Source of the DNA: Helicobacter_F equorum
GTDB lineage: Bacteria; Campylobacterota; Campylobacteria; Campylobacterales; Helicobacteraceae
Reading direction: 5' to 3'
Assembly (NCBI RefSeq): GCF_042649585.1
Contig: NZ_JBHRZM010000002.1
Coordinates: 124,001 to 188,000 of the forward strand
DNA length: 64,000 bases
Below the pieces are notes generated by a model that was not told the DNA's origin, ran no database searches, and worked only from the letters and a program-made list of their open reading frames with translations. Positions 17,000 to 26,122 of the stretch are shown piece after piece (within the stretch, counting starts at the first letter, position 1; each line of letters starts with the position of its first letter). The translations under genes and the position numbers were made by a program.

Positions 17000-18820
17000 T
17001 TAGAAGCTAAACTGCCCACCCACACGAAATGCCATATAGTTTGAAACATTAAAGCCATAGAGTGTAACATTTTTGCCTAGTCCATATTGCACGCTCACAT
17101 CAAGGAATCCAAAGAGATTCACACCCGTTGTAAGGATCGTGCCTTCTCCTGCCTTGCTATAGAGATCACGCATAGCACCGATACGAAAATCAATAAATGC
17201 AAAATCCGCGAGGATACCACCGCCAAGCATTTGGCTTTTTGGATTTACGATTGAGAGCGTGTCATTAGGCAATACATCCACATCAAGCGCTAGAGTTAGG
17301 AAGTTTAGCATTTCATAGCTTACACCTGCGCGCACTTGTTGGGTCAATCGCACATACCCATCACTTCCACTTAGATTGATTTTTGGCGCATTGAGATTCT
17401 TAGCGACTAAGCCTATGTTGAGATTAGGCAAAAAGGCAGGGGTATAGAGCACACCTAAATCAAGTCCAAAGGTTTGTGTCATTTGGATTGTATTTGTATC
17501 AAACTTGACATCAAGTTTTGGATCAGTGAAGCTAATGGGTGTATTGTAGCGATAGGCAGAAGCGAGGATAAATTTGGGTGCAATCCCGACATTGATATCA
17601 CCTGAGCGGGTATAAAAAGTATGTCCATAGGCTATGGGTATTTCTACAAGTCCTAACACAACTCCATAGGGTGTATGGTTGCCTGTGAGGATAGAGCTCT
17701 TGTTGTAGTCATCAAGCCCACTTGGTGGAGGGGGTTGAGCAGTTCCCAAAACTTTTAGTGACACACCATTCCCTCCAGGTGTCGCTTCTATAAAGGTGCA
17801 GTTAGCACCGGTTTTAGGATCACATCCAGAGCCGATACCTACGATTAATCGCCTATGATTTGGATCGATTTGTGCGGAAATACTTGCAAAAACTTGGGGC
17901 AAGATACCTATAGCCACTGCACCGCGTCCATTATCGCTTTCTTGCACGCTTACTTCACCTATGCCATCGGCTTCTAGTTTTCTTGTGGGTTGCCTACCAC
18001 CGATTTGTAGCACTAAGCCATTTTGTGAGGTTATGCTTATTTCATTGCCTTCTATCGCCTTTTTCATTGTTTCAAACGCAGAAATGAGCTGATCCATATC
18101 TGAATCTGCACCTTTTGGTATAGTGATTCCCCCTGTGTTTTTTATAATATCCTCAAAATTAACATTGCCACTTTTGATAGAAGTTAGAAGTTCGCCAATA
18201 TTACCTGGATCGATACTTGATAAGATTCCAGTGAGCAGTGATGGTGCACCAGCCTTATTTGCGGCATCTAAAAGTTCATTTTTGAGTTTTCCTGCTGCAT
18301 CACTATTGCCCTTTAGAGCTGTGCCAAGTGCTTCTAAGTCATTGTAAGTACTGCTACTGAGTCCTATAGAACTACCAAGCTTACTAATAGCAGTTGAATC
18401 AATCGTTGTTGATCCACCAAAGAGGTTTTGCAATGTATCACCAAACACCCCGCCCACAGATTGTCCATTGATACTCACTGCACCACCAGCCACCGCACCA
18501 CCTAAGAGTTTATCACCAAGTGTGCTACCAATCTTTGATAATCCACTGATATTGGTTGCGATTTCTAAAATATTTTGTTCTTTTAGTTGTGCGCCAAAGC
18601 TATAACCGATTTTGGTGCGTCTGTCTGCACCAAGAAGTGCAGGATTGTAGTAGATACCCCACGCAGAGTTTTTGAGTGCTACACCTGCACCGCCTATGGA
18701 GCTAGAAACTTGTCCCATAGAGCCAAACCCTAGAGCCAAACTCGTATGCATACAAGCAAGAAAGCACAGATTTATATATATACAGCGTGTTGTTATTCTG
18801 ATATGTGAGAATAATTGCAT
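17000..18820 (-). CDS. TraF-like outer-membrane beta-barrel protein
   Basis: 606 residues. A long signal peptide ends near residue 29 (TSLALG). The N-terminus GFGSMGQVSSSIGGAGVALKNSAWGIYYNPALL and the C-terminal barrel ending FRVGGQFSF resemble the TraF/FadL-like family that Campylobacterota genomes label conjugal transfer protein TraF. Between them, about residues 90-240, lies a Gly/Ser-rich insert with many SxxG repeats, and near 370 a PPPPSG run. No other transfer gene is near, so a role in conjugation is not supported. It probably lies in the outer membrane; function unknown. Confidence 0.65.
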   Translation of the reverse strand: MQLFSHIRITTRCIYINLCFLACMHTSLALGFGSMGQVSSSIGGAGVALKNSAWGIYYNPALLGADRRTKIGYSFGAQLKEQNILEIATNISGLSKIGSTLGDKLLGGAVAGGAVSINGQSVGGVFGDTLQNLFGGSTTIDSTAISKLGSSIGLSSSTYNDLEALGTALKGNSDAAGKLKNELLDAANKAGAPSLLTGILSSIDPGNIGELLTSIKSGNVNFEDIIKNTGGITIPKGADSDMDQLISAFETMKKAIEGNEISITSQNGLVLQIGGRQPTRKLEADGIGEVSVQESDNGRGAVAIGILPQVFASISAQIDPNHRRLIVGIGSGCDPKTGANCTFIEATPGGNGVSLKVLGTAQPPPPSGLDDYNKSSILTGNHTPYGVVLGLVEIPIAYGHTFYTRSGDINVGIAPKFILASAYRYNTPISFTDPKLDVKFDTNTIQMTQTFGLDLGVLYTPAFLPNLNIGLVAKNLNAPKINLSGSDGYVRLTQQVRAGVSYEMLNFLTLALDVDVLPNDTLSIVNPKSQMLGGGILADFAFIDFRIGAMRDLYSKAGEGTILTTGVNLFGFLDVSVQYGLGKNVTLYGFNVSNYMAFRVGGQFSF

Positions 18821-18885
18821 TATATCCCTTTAATACATTTAGCTTTTTTGGTGGCGATTTTACTTCAGCGTGGATTAAATGAGGC

Positions 18886-19329
18886 TTAGATATTTGTCAA
18901 AATATTACCCACACCTTTAGCTATCATCGCATACACCGCTTCAAAGCCTTCCATATCTTTGTATGTATAAGGATCGGGTACATCAGCACCTCCCAATCCA
19001 TAATCCCCTAACTTGCGAACTTTTGATGTATCAAAGCCTAGTGCGAGAATGTCGCGATAATTTTGAGAATCTAGAGCAATGATGAGATCAAAACAATCAT
19101 CAGCATACACGCTTAGGCGTCTGCTACGTAAATCATCGATACTAAAGCCGTGTTTTTTGGCTACCAATCGCGATCCTTCACAAGGTGCTTCATCGATATG
19201 CCACCCACTTGTCCCAGCAGAATCTACTTTGATAGCGAGATTTTTTTGCTTAATCATTTCACGCGCGATCCCCTCTGCAAGTGGCGATCGGCAGATGTTA
19301 CCTAAACAAACAAATAAGATAGAGTGCAT
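18886..19329 (-). CDS. Low-molecular-weight protein-tyrosine phosphatase
   Basis: 147 residues, the normal size. The P-loop CLGNICRS runs from Cys8 to Ser15 and the general-acid DPY is at 119-121, so all catalytic residues are present. In other bacteria such enzymes dephosphorylate tyrosine kinases that control polysaccharide export, and here the gene is divergent from a large ligase-transferase fusion, but no kinase is in the window. ATG preceded by AGGAG. Confidence 0.93.
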   Translation of the reverse strand: MHSILFVCLGNICRSPLAEGIAREMIKQKNLAIKVDSAGTSGWHIDEAPCEGSRLVAKKHGFSIDDLRSRRLSVYADDCFDLIIALDSQNYRDILALGFDTSKVRKLGDYGLGGADVPDPYTYKDMEGFEAVYAMIAKGVGNILTNI

Positions 19330-19391
19330 AGTATGCTCCTAAGGATTTTTTAGATAGAATTTTAGCTTTAAATTTTGGTTTTGAGGTAGTT

Positions 19392-22300
19392 ATGCGTATG
19401 CAAAAAATGCAAAGTATTGTGAGAAATAAGGTTTTTTCTTTTATGTCTCGTTATTATGAAGAATTTGTGCTTGTGTTGTTTGGTATAGGGCTTTGCTTGT
19501 ATGGTTTTGGGCTTGATTTGGGTGTAAATTTTAAAACACAGGGATTTTTTCAAATAGGCGGACTTTTGTATATTATTTTTGCTTATAAGCGTTTTGCGTT
19601 GAGAGATGATTTGCGCTTATTAGGCATACCACTTATAAGCTTTGGTGTGGTGATTGTTTTGGGACTTCTTAGTTATTTTGATGAGATTATGCCTCGAAGT
19701 TTTGGCAAGGTTTTTGGATCTGTAAATACGCATATTATCAAGTATCTTGTGTTATTTGTGATAGTGTTTTTGTATGTCCGCTATGCGAAGCGACGCAATG
19801 TGTTAATTTTGTTTGGTATTTTTGGGTTGTTGTGTATGGTAAATGTTGTTGCGAGTTTGGTAGAGTTTTGGCGATATGACTTTAGAACTCATCGTGTGCC
19901 ATTTGGTTTTAAGGCGGTCTTTACATACAATATTTGGCTTTTGGCTCCTATGGCATTGTGTATTAGCGGGGTGGTAGCTTGTAAGCATAAGGTCTTAAAG
20001 ATATTGTGTGTGCTTGGGGTTATCCTCACATTAGGAGCTATGTTTGCTAATGGTGAGCGGAGTTTTTTGGTCGCCTCGCTTGTGATGATGTTTGTGCCAT
20101 TTGTGGTGTGGCGTTATAGGCATAAGGGCAAGATTTTACCTTTGGTTTTTATTGTTGGGGTTTTGGCTTTGGGTGGAATCTATACGCAGACAAAAACGCT
20201 TCCTGATCGGTATAATTTTGCACATATGATTGATAATTTTTGGGAAGTGATTCAGACACCTGTTGTGGAAATGGGTAAATATGATAAGTTGTGCTTTAAT
20301 GGGTTTTTTGCGTGTAATCCTCAAAGCACTAAAAATGGTGAGGCAGAGTTTTTTTGGGAGCACTCATCACTTTCACGCATAGCAATGAGTAAATCTACTT
20401 TTGAAGCATTTTTAGATTCGCCATTTACACCACGCATTGTGGGGGTGTTTCAAATAGGAGAATATCTCTGGCAATACTACGAAGTGCATACAGATAAACA
20501 AGCAAATAGAATGTATGTGTCTGTTGATAATCCAAAACACAATGGATATAATAGCCCTCATAACTTTGCTGTGAGTATGTTATTTTGCTATGGAATCATA
20601 GGATTTGTAGCGATTTTGGTTTTTTTGGGATTTGTTTTTTATACATGTTATAAACAATTAGCTAGTAATGCCAAAGATAGCACAAGAGACTTTGTGCCAT
20701 TATGGGCTTTTGTATGTCTTGTAGGGATATGCACACAAGGTTTTTTTGATGTCTTGTATCCCAACATTTTAGAAGTATTGTTTATTTTTTTGGGTGCTGT
20801 TGTGGGGTTTTGTCGTGCCAAAGTGTCTATACACCTAAATTGTAGAAATTCACAAAATATTTTTCAAACTCCCCCTACTACACATTCTAGTATTTTGCTT
20901 ACTATTGGTGATATTAGCATTATTGGTGGTGCCGAACGCGTGGTGGTGAATCTCGCCAATTTGTTTGTGCAATTAGGACATAGCGTGGAGATTGTGAGTT
21001 TTTTTCGAGCAAACCCTGTTTTACCTTATACGATAGATGAGAGGGTGCGTGTTAGGTTTTTTTATCCACTAAGTGAGGGGAGGCTCAAAGATACAAATGC
21101 ACTTAAGAGATTCTATATCAAAAATATTTTTAAGTTTGTGCTAAGTATGCGTGTGTGGTGGTGTCATCGTGTGGATTATGTGATTGCTAATGATTGGACA
21201 TATACGCCATTTTTAAAGCATAAAAACACTAAGTATATTAAGATTTTGCATACGAATTTTACAAGATATAATAAACGTAACAATTACTTTGACACACTTG
21301 TGTTGCTCTCTTATGCTGAAATTGCTCTATATCGTTCTTTTCATAAGCATATCAAGGTTATTCCTAATTTTCTTCCTACAACTCCCATACAATGCACGGA
21401 CTATTCGCAAAAAATTGTCCTAAGTGTAGGCAGAATGGATAATGGTGATCAAAAGGGATTTTTGCGTCTTATAGATATTTGGGAGCAAGTATCACAAATG
21501 GATGGTGCAAGTGGGTGGAAGCTTTATATCGTTGGTGATGGTGCTATAAAAGAGCAAATACAAGCCAAAATACAAGCCAAAAATTTAGAACAGGGCATTG
21601 TTTTATGTCCTTTTACAACAGATATAGAATCTATGTATCTTAGTGCAAGTATTTATGTGATGAGTAGTCATTATGAAGGTTTTGGTATGGTGCTTATAGA
21701 ATCTGGATCATATGGCTTAGCTGCCATAGCCTTTGATGTCGCTACTGGTCCTAGTGATATTATCGTGGATTCTCGCACGGGCTATCTTGTGGCGGATAAT
21801 GATGTGCAAGATTATGCACATAAACTTCACAAGCTTATGTGTGATGAGAATTTACGGAGCACATTTGGATTGTATGCCAAAAAGAGAGTGCAAGAATATT
21901 TTAGCAAGGAAGCCATCACATCTTTATGGGAAGAAATGCTAGGAGGCAAACAACATACGCAACCTATGTCAGAAAATAAGCAACAATGTATCGGAATAGT
22001 CGTGCCTGTGTATAATGTGGAGTCCTATCTCATACGATGTTTAGATTCTATTATTGCTCAAAGCTATGAAAATTTTGTGATTGTGCTTGTTAATGACGCA
22101 AGCACAGATTCTAGCCGTGAAATATGTCTTACATATCAATCAAAAGATAAGAGGATTATTTTTGTCGATGCGGTTTTTAACAATGGTCAGGCTAGTGTCC
22201 GCAATAAAGCACTTGATATTTTAGACAGAGGCGGTGCTTTGGTAGAAGAAGTGCAAGCTACATTGCAAGATGTGATGTATACACAGCTTCTAAATATTCC

Positions 22301-23036
22301 AGTAGTGGATTATGTGATGTTTGTAGATTCTGATGATTATATTTCGCCCAATGCTTTAGAGATAATTATCACAGACTTTGAGCATAATGATGTAGATATA
22401 TGTGTGTATAACAATCATTATGTTGCACAAGAATCTACAGAGGCTATAGTCCATGATTATAAGATTTTTTCACGCATACGCGAATCTAGAGTGTATATTC
22501 CAACCGAACTTATGCAACATAATCCTAGAGGTTTTGTAACGACTGCATGTATGTTTGTATATAGAGCACCATTTTTATGCAAACATCGTTTGCGATTTAT
22601 CGAGAGTATATTGTATGAAGATGTGCCATTTTGCACACAAAGCATACTTTTTGCACAAAATGTGTATGTAAGTTTTGTGCCGTGGTATTATTATTTTCTT
22701 TCGCCTACTTCGACAACTCGAGGAGCGATGGATGCAAACAAGAGACGAAAATCTTTTGAAAGCTGGATAAGGATCTTGCAATTTTTTATCATGTATCTCG
22801 AGGAAAGTAAAAAGCAAGATACAACACACAATCATAATACACAAGATCTTGTCGTTTTACAGGAATTTTATGCACGCAATATAAAATGGTGTTTTAAGCG
22901 AATCTTTGAGCTTTTGTGCGTAAGCGGTGGGTATGGGAATGGTATTTCTAAACAAGAGCTTAAACCTTATGTGCAGTATATGAGAGGCAAGTATCATTTG
23001 TATTATCATATACCTACATTACGAAAATTTTTATAA
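19392..23036 (+). CDS. Fusion of O-antigen-ligase-like membrane domain, GT4 and GT2 glycosyltransferases
   Basis: One uninterrupted frame of 1214 residues. Residues about 1-470 have some ten to twelve membrane spans and a large loop followed by NSPHNFAVSMLFCYG, which resembles the periplasmic loop and conserved His of WaaL/Wzy-type proteins. A GT4 domain starts near 500 (LLTIGDISIIGGAERVVVNL) with VLSVGRMDNGDQKGF and SHYEGFGMVLIESGSYG. A GT2 domain runs from about 866 (IGIVVPVYNVESYLIRCLDS) with NDASTDSSREI and the metal motif MFVDSDDYIS. Start ATG with a weak GAGG site. These parts are normally separate genes. It presumably builds and joins LPS or another glycan at the inner membrane. The cytoplasmic place of both transferases is inferred. 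Confidence 0.88.
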   Translation: MRMQKMQSIVRNKVFSFMSRYYEEFVLVLFGIGLCLYGFGLDLGVNFKTQGFFQIGGLLYIIFAYKRFALRDDLRLLGIPLISFGVVIVLGLLSYFDEIMPRSFGKVFGSVNTHIIKYLVLFVIVFLYVRYAKRRNVLILFGIFGLLCMVNVVASLVEFWRYDFRTHRVPFGFKAVFTYNIWLLAPMALCISGVVACKHKVLKILCVLGVILTLGAMFANGERSFLVASLVMMFVPFVVWRYRHKGKILPLVFIVGVLALGGIYTQTKTLPDRYNFAHMIDNFWEVIQTPVVEMGKYDKLCFNGFFACNPQSTKNGEAEFFWEHSSLSRIAMSKSTFEAFLDSPFTPRIVGVFQIGEYLWQYYEVHTDKQANRMYVSVDNPKHNGYNSPHNFAVSMLFCYGIIGFVAILVFLGFVFYTCYKQLASNAKDSTRDFVPLWAFVCLVGICTQGFFDVLYPNILEVLFIFLGAVVGFCRAKVSIHLNCRNSQNIFQTPPTTHSSILLTIGDISIIGGAERVVVNLANLFVQLGHSVEIVSFFRANPVLPYTIDERVRVRFFYPLSEGRLKDTNALKRFYIKNIFKFVLSMRVWWCHRVDYVIANDWTYTPFLKHKNTKYIKILHTNFTRYNKRNNYFDTLVLLSYAEIALYRSFHKHIKVIPNFLPTTPIQCTDYSQKIVLSVGRMDNGDQKGFLRLIDIWEQVSQMDGASGWKLYIVGDGAIKEQIQAKIQAKNLEQGIVLCPFTTDIESMYLSASIYVMSSHYEGFGMVLIESGSYGLAAIAFDVATGPSDIIVDSRTGYLVADNDVQDYAHKLHKLMCDENLRSTFGLYAKKRVQEYFSKEAITSLWEEMLGGKQHTQPMSENKQQCIGIVVPVYNVESYLIRCLDSIIAQSYENFVIVLVNDASTDSSREICLTYQSKDKRIIFVDAVFNNGQASVRNKALDILDRGGALVEEVQATLQDVMYTQLLNIPVVDYVMFVDSDDYISPNALEIIITDFEHNDVDICVYNNHYVAQESTEAIVHDYKIFSRIRESRVYIPTELMQHNPRGFVTTACMFVYRAPFLCKHRLRFIESILYEDVPFCTQSILFAQNVYVSFVPWYYYFLSPTSTTRGAMDANKRRKSFESWIRILQFFIMYLEESKKQDTTHNHNTQDLVVLQEFYARNIKWCFKRIFELLCVSGGYGNGISKQELKPYVQYMRGKYHLYYHIPTLRKFL

Positions 23037-23039
23037 TTA

Positions 23040-24779
23040 TCAGTCATAATCCAAAAAGCCATCTTGTGGGAGAGTGAGTGTGATATTTTTTGGTAGAAAT
23101 CCCAAGATTCGCTCCAAAAATATGCTTTGCCCAAATACATCACCACACAATAAAACCTCAAGATTTTCGCCAAAGGCATAATTTGTTTGCACATCACGCA
23201 CAAGCGTAGCAAGAAACTCACAAAAACTATCGATAAAGCCATAGGCTAAGATGACATTTTCCATATCTGCACATTTAAAACTCATCGAAGATCGGAAGAT
23301 TCTAGGGTAGTCTAGCGTGAGCGTATTATCTGTATCGCGTAAGAGAATGTAATCAATCCTTGGTCCCTTGGATCGTAAAAATTGATTGGCACACGCAAGG
23401 AGTGAATCATAGGCATGGGGCAAAGTCTGCAACAATGTCTCTTCATTAAGCGTAGTGTTTGGGTGCATACCCAAAAGCAGGGCAGCGATACCAAAAATAT
23501 GCGTGAGATTATCTGTGCGTATGGAGGTGGTTGTGAAGTCTGCAAAAAGTGGAGTATTGAGTTTTTTTGTAAAGTTTTCTACTAATTCTAATCCATTTTT
23601 GTAATGAGTGCGAATAGATTCTATAAGACATTGTGGATTTGCTTCAAAAGTTGTATCTAAAAGTTGTTTAAAGTTTTCTCCAGTCCGAAGTAAAATCGCA
23701 CTTGGGTGTTTAGAACTTATGTAAAATACCACACTTGAAGTAGGTTTAGAATCATCGTGTGGTTGGTGTATGTGATGAGCAAGATTGGTATGTAAAAGAG
23801 TTTTAAAATCACATTGAGTTTGTGCTGTATCGATAAATAAGCCACTTTCGCTCACACAAAGCGTGTGTAAATTTCTAGGCGTGTGTGAAAATACACGCGT
23901 AGGGGTCATATCTGTATCGCGTAAAAAAAAGTGTGTGATCTCTTCACGTAGCAATAAAGCACTCATAAGCTGCAAAACCGCATCATAAGGCAAAGCAGTG
24001 AGCATAAGCCCACGAGAATCTAAGGGGAATTTATCTGCAAAAACCTCTTTTGGTGCTAGGGACACAAATGGCTTTTCAAACGAAGCGAGGATATCAATTT
24101 GTGCTGTATGGATTTTAAAAAATGTTTTGAGACTAGATATATCACACATCACACAAAGTGATTGTGCCGTGTCTTTAAATGGCGTGAGGGAGCATTCCTT
24201 AAAACCTCTAGCTGTGTCAAGCACTACGCTTTTGTTGGATTTGAGATTATGAAATATAGTCGTGAGGTAGGAAGAAATGTCTTGTGTGTGCATAAGGGGT
24301 TTGGCAAAGGTAAAAAGATCAAAGTCCCCAAAATGCTCACTGGAGAGGAAATCTTGTGTTTGTGTGGCGGTGTAAAAATGTGTTTGTGCTTCATATTCTG
24401 GGATTGTGATTGGTTGGTGTGATTGCAGTGAATCACACACTTGCAAGTCAATAAATGAAAAACTAAGCGAAAGTGGTAGAGTTGTGGCAATAGATTCTGC
24501 AAAATCAAGGAGGGCTTGTGTTTGGTTGGTGTGTATGATAAAATGTAATGTTGGTTTTGGATCTTTTGTAAAATCTGGATTTGCATAAAATCCATACGCA
24601 TAGATTTTTTCAGGAGATTGTGTAGTGTCTTTATTTATGGATTGCGTATGGCTTGTATCTGCGAGATGTTGGCGAGCGATAATCTGTGCTTGTGTAGATA
24701 AAATTTGTGTAAAAAAGATTTGTGTAGGAGAAAACACAGGTGGTTGTAAAGAAAAAGAGAAATCATAATATTGTGTCAT
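23040..24779 (-). CDS. hydE: HydE, hydrogenase operon protein of Helicobacter/Wolinella type
   Basis: 579 residues, last gene of hydABCDE. No signal peptide or membrane span. The C-terminal part (NLEVLLCGDVFGQSIFLERIL) resembles the end of the HypF Kae1-like domain (SGGVFQN...LLE), and the middle has FGIAALLLG, also HypF-like, but the HypF acylphosphatase and zinc-finger parts are missing. I identify it as HydE mainly by place and this weak likeness. In H. pylori the homologous gene is thought to help hydrogenase activity; the mechanism is not known to me. It converges on the fusion gene with 3 bp between. Confidence 0.7.
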   Translation of the reverse strand: MTQYYDFSFSLQPPVFSPTQIFFTQILSTQAQIIARQHLADTSHTQSINKDTTQSPEKIYAYGFYANPDFTKDPKPTLHFIIHTNQTQALLDFAESIATTLPLSLSFSFIDLQVCDSLQSHQPITIPEYEAQTHFYTATQTQDFLSSEHFGDFDLFTFAKPLMHTQDISSYLTTIFHNLKSNKSVVLDTARGFKECSLTPFKDTAQSLCVMCDISSLKTFFKIHTAQIDILASFEKPFVSLAPKEVFADKFPLDSRGLMLTALPYDAVLQLMSALLLREEITHFFLRDTDMTPTRVFSHTPRNLHTLCVSESGLFIDTAQTQCDFKTLLHTNLAHHIHQPHDDSKPTSSVVFYISSKHPSAILLRTGENFKQLLDTTFEANPQCLIESIRTHYKNGLELVENFTKKLNTPLFADFTTTSIRTDNLTHIFGIAALLLGMHPNTTLNEETLLQTLPHAYDSLLACANQFLRSKGPRIDYILLRDTDNTLTLDYPRIFRSSMSFKCADMENVILAYGFIDSFCEFLATLVRDVQTNYAFGENLEVLLCGDVFGQSIFLERILGFLPKNITLTLPQDGFLDYD

Positions 24780-24807
24780 ACATAACCTTACTAGAATGTT
24801 TTAGAGT

Positions 24808-25359
24808 TTAGAATCCGCGGAAAGAAAGGTTAGCGATTTCTTGGAGATCACGATGATTTGTTTTGGTAGCACATACTCCATTTTTTGCAAGATAAGCAAT
24901 GGCTTGAGATTCCATAAGTTTAGCACCCTCTTTGACATTGGGGCTTAGATCAAAGGCGGTATCCTCACCTATGACTTCAGGCACAATACCAATGATATGA
25001 ACAGGTGGCAAATCCCCATTGATTTCTACGAGGCGTAGTGTTTGGAGCATTTCGACTTCGTGTGCGCTTCCTGCCCAAGTAATGATATTTGGGACATCAT
25101 CAAAGTCAAAGGCATAGACATCCCCAATTTCCGCACCATCTACACTTACACAATCAAGAATAAGGACTTTATCATATGAGGTAATAAGTGGAATAAGCAT
25201 CTGTGCCAAAGTCCCACCATCGACAATTTCTACTTCTACTGGGTTAGATGGATCGCTAGGGGTAAAGGTATAATTCACCTTTAGATAGTTGGAGAGATGA
25301 ACGCCAATACCTTCATCTCCAAACAAAATATTACCAATGCCAAGTATGAGAATTTTCAA
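24808..25359 (-). CDS. hydD: Hydrogenase maturation endopeptidase HydD
   Basis: 183 residues. The start ILGIGNILFGDEGIGVHLS is the HybD/HyaD signature with the nickel-binding Glu/Asp (GDEG), and VLILDCVSVDGAEIGDVY carries the second Asp. The His ligand is in WAGSAHEVEML. It removes the C-terminal peptide of the large subunit HydB after nickel insertion. Four bases separate it from hydC, so the operon is tightly coupled. Confidence 0.93.
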   Translation of the reverse strand: MKILILGIGNILFGDEGIGVHLSNYLKVNYTFTPSDPSNPVEVEIVDGGTLAQMLIPLITSYDKVLILDCVSVDGAEIGDVYAFDFDDVPNIITWAGSAHEVEMLQTLRLVEINGDLPPVHIIGIVPEVIGEDTAFDLSPNVKEGAKLMESQAIAYLAKNGVCATKTNHRDLQEIANLSFRGF

Positions 25360-25363
25360 GTTT

Positions 25364-26110
25364 TCACACTTTCACATCATCGGTATAACGCATACCACTT
25401 ACAATCGCATCTACACCACCATTCGGATATTTGATTGAATTCCAAACCGCCATATAAATATGGATAGGAATAAATATCATAAATGCCCAAGTAAGGATAT
25501 GGTGGAGGTTACGCACATTTGATAAGCCTCCACACATTTTCTCAAACCACATAAAAAGTATTTTGCATACTGCGCCCAATCCGTCATCATAGGAGTTATA
25601 AAACAACACCACGCCACTTAGTGATATAAGTAATACAAGGATTGCGAGTAAGAAATATGTGGCAAATTGCAAAGGATTATATGCGCCATCAATATGAGGA
25701 TGCTTACCGATAAAAAGATAGACTTTAATTTGCTCAATCCAACATTTTGGTGATATAGCCTGTCGAAATGATGTGCGTTCAGGCTTAGATTCTTTGTCAA
25801 AGAAAAACAAATACACCCTAAAAAATGAGATAGCAATCAAACAAAATCCCAAAATGATATGGAAACTTCGCATATAAGCGTTGAGATAGCCTACAAATGC
25901 ATTGACATTATTTGATGCAACTTCTGGATCACCAATAGTAACCACCTCATATGATCCCACTGCATGTAAAAATGGATATGCGATATAAAACCCGGTTGCA
26001 ATGAGTAAAAATATACTAAAGGCTCTAATCCAATGAAAGATTCTCGCAAGTCCCGAGAATTCTTTATGGACATGAAACTCTTTTTTTTCAAAAGAAATAG
26101 TATCTAGCAT
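25364..26110 (-). CDS. hydC: Ni/Fe-hydrogenase cytochrome b subunit HydC
   Basis: 248 residues with four membrane spans. Haem-ligand histidines are visible in ARIFHWIRAFS, in SFHIILGF and in NLHHILTWAFMIFIPIHIYMAV. It anchors HydAB on the periplasmic face and passes electrons from H2 to menaquinone. It lies 12 bp after hydB. Start ATG with AAGGAG ahead. Confidence 0.95.
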   Translation of the reverse strand: MLDTISFEKKEFHVHKEFSGLARIFHWIRAFSIFLLIATGFYIAYPFLHAVGSYEVVTIGDPEVASNNVNAFVGYLNAYMRSFHIILGFCLIAISFFRVYLFFFDKESKPERTSFRQAISPKCWIEQIKVYLFIGKHPHIDGAYNPLQFATYFLLAILVLLISLSGVVLFYNSYDDGLGAVCKILFMWFEKMCGGLSNVRNLHHILTWAFMIFIPIHIYMAVWNSIKYPNGGVDAIVSGMRYTDDVKV

Positions 26111-26122
26111 AGTGTCTCCTTT

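Noticed and set aside
17000..18820. Conjugation module, because of the TraF likeness
   Set aside because: No relaxase, coupling protein or type IV secretion gene is nearby; the likeness is only to a barrel family with that name.
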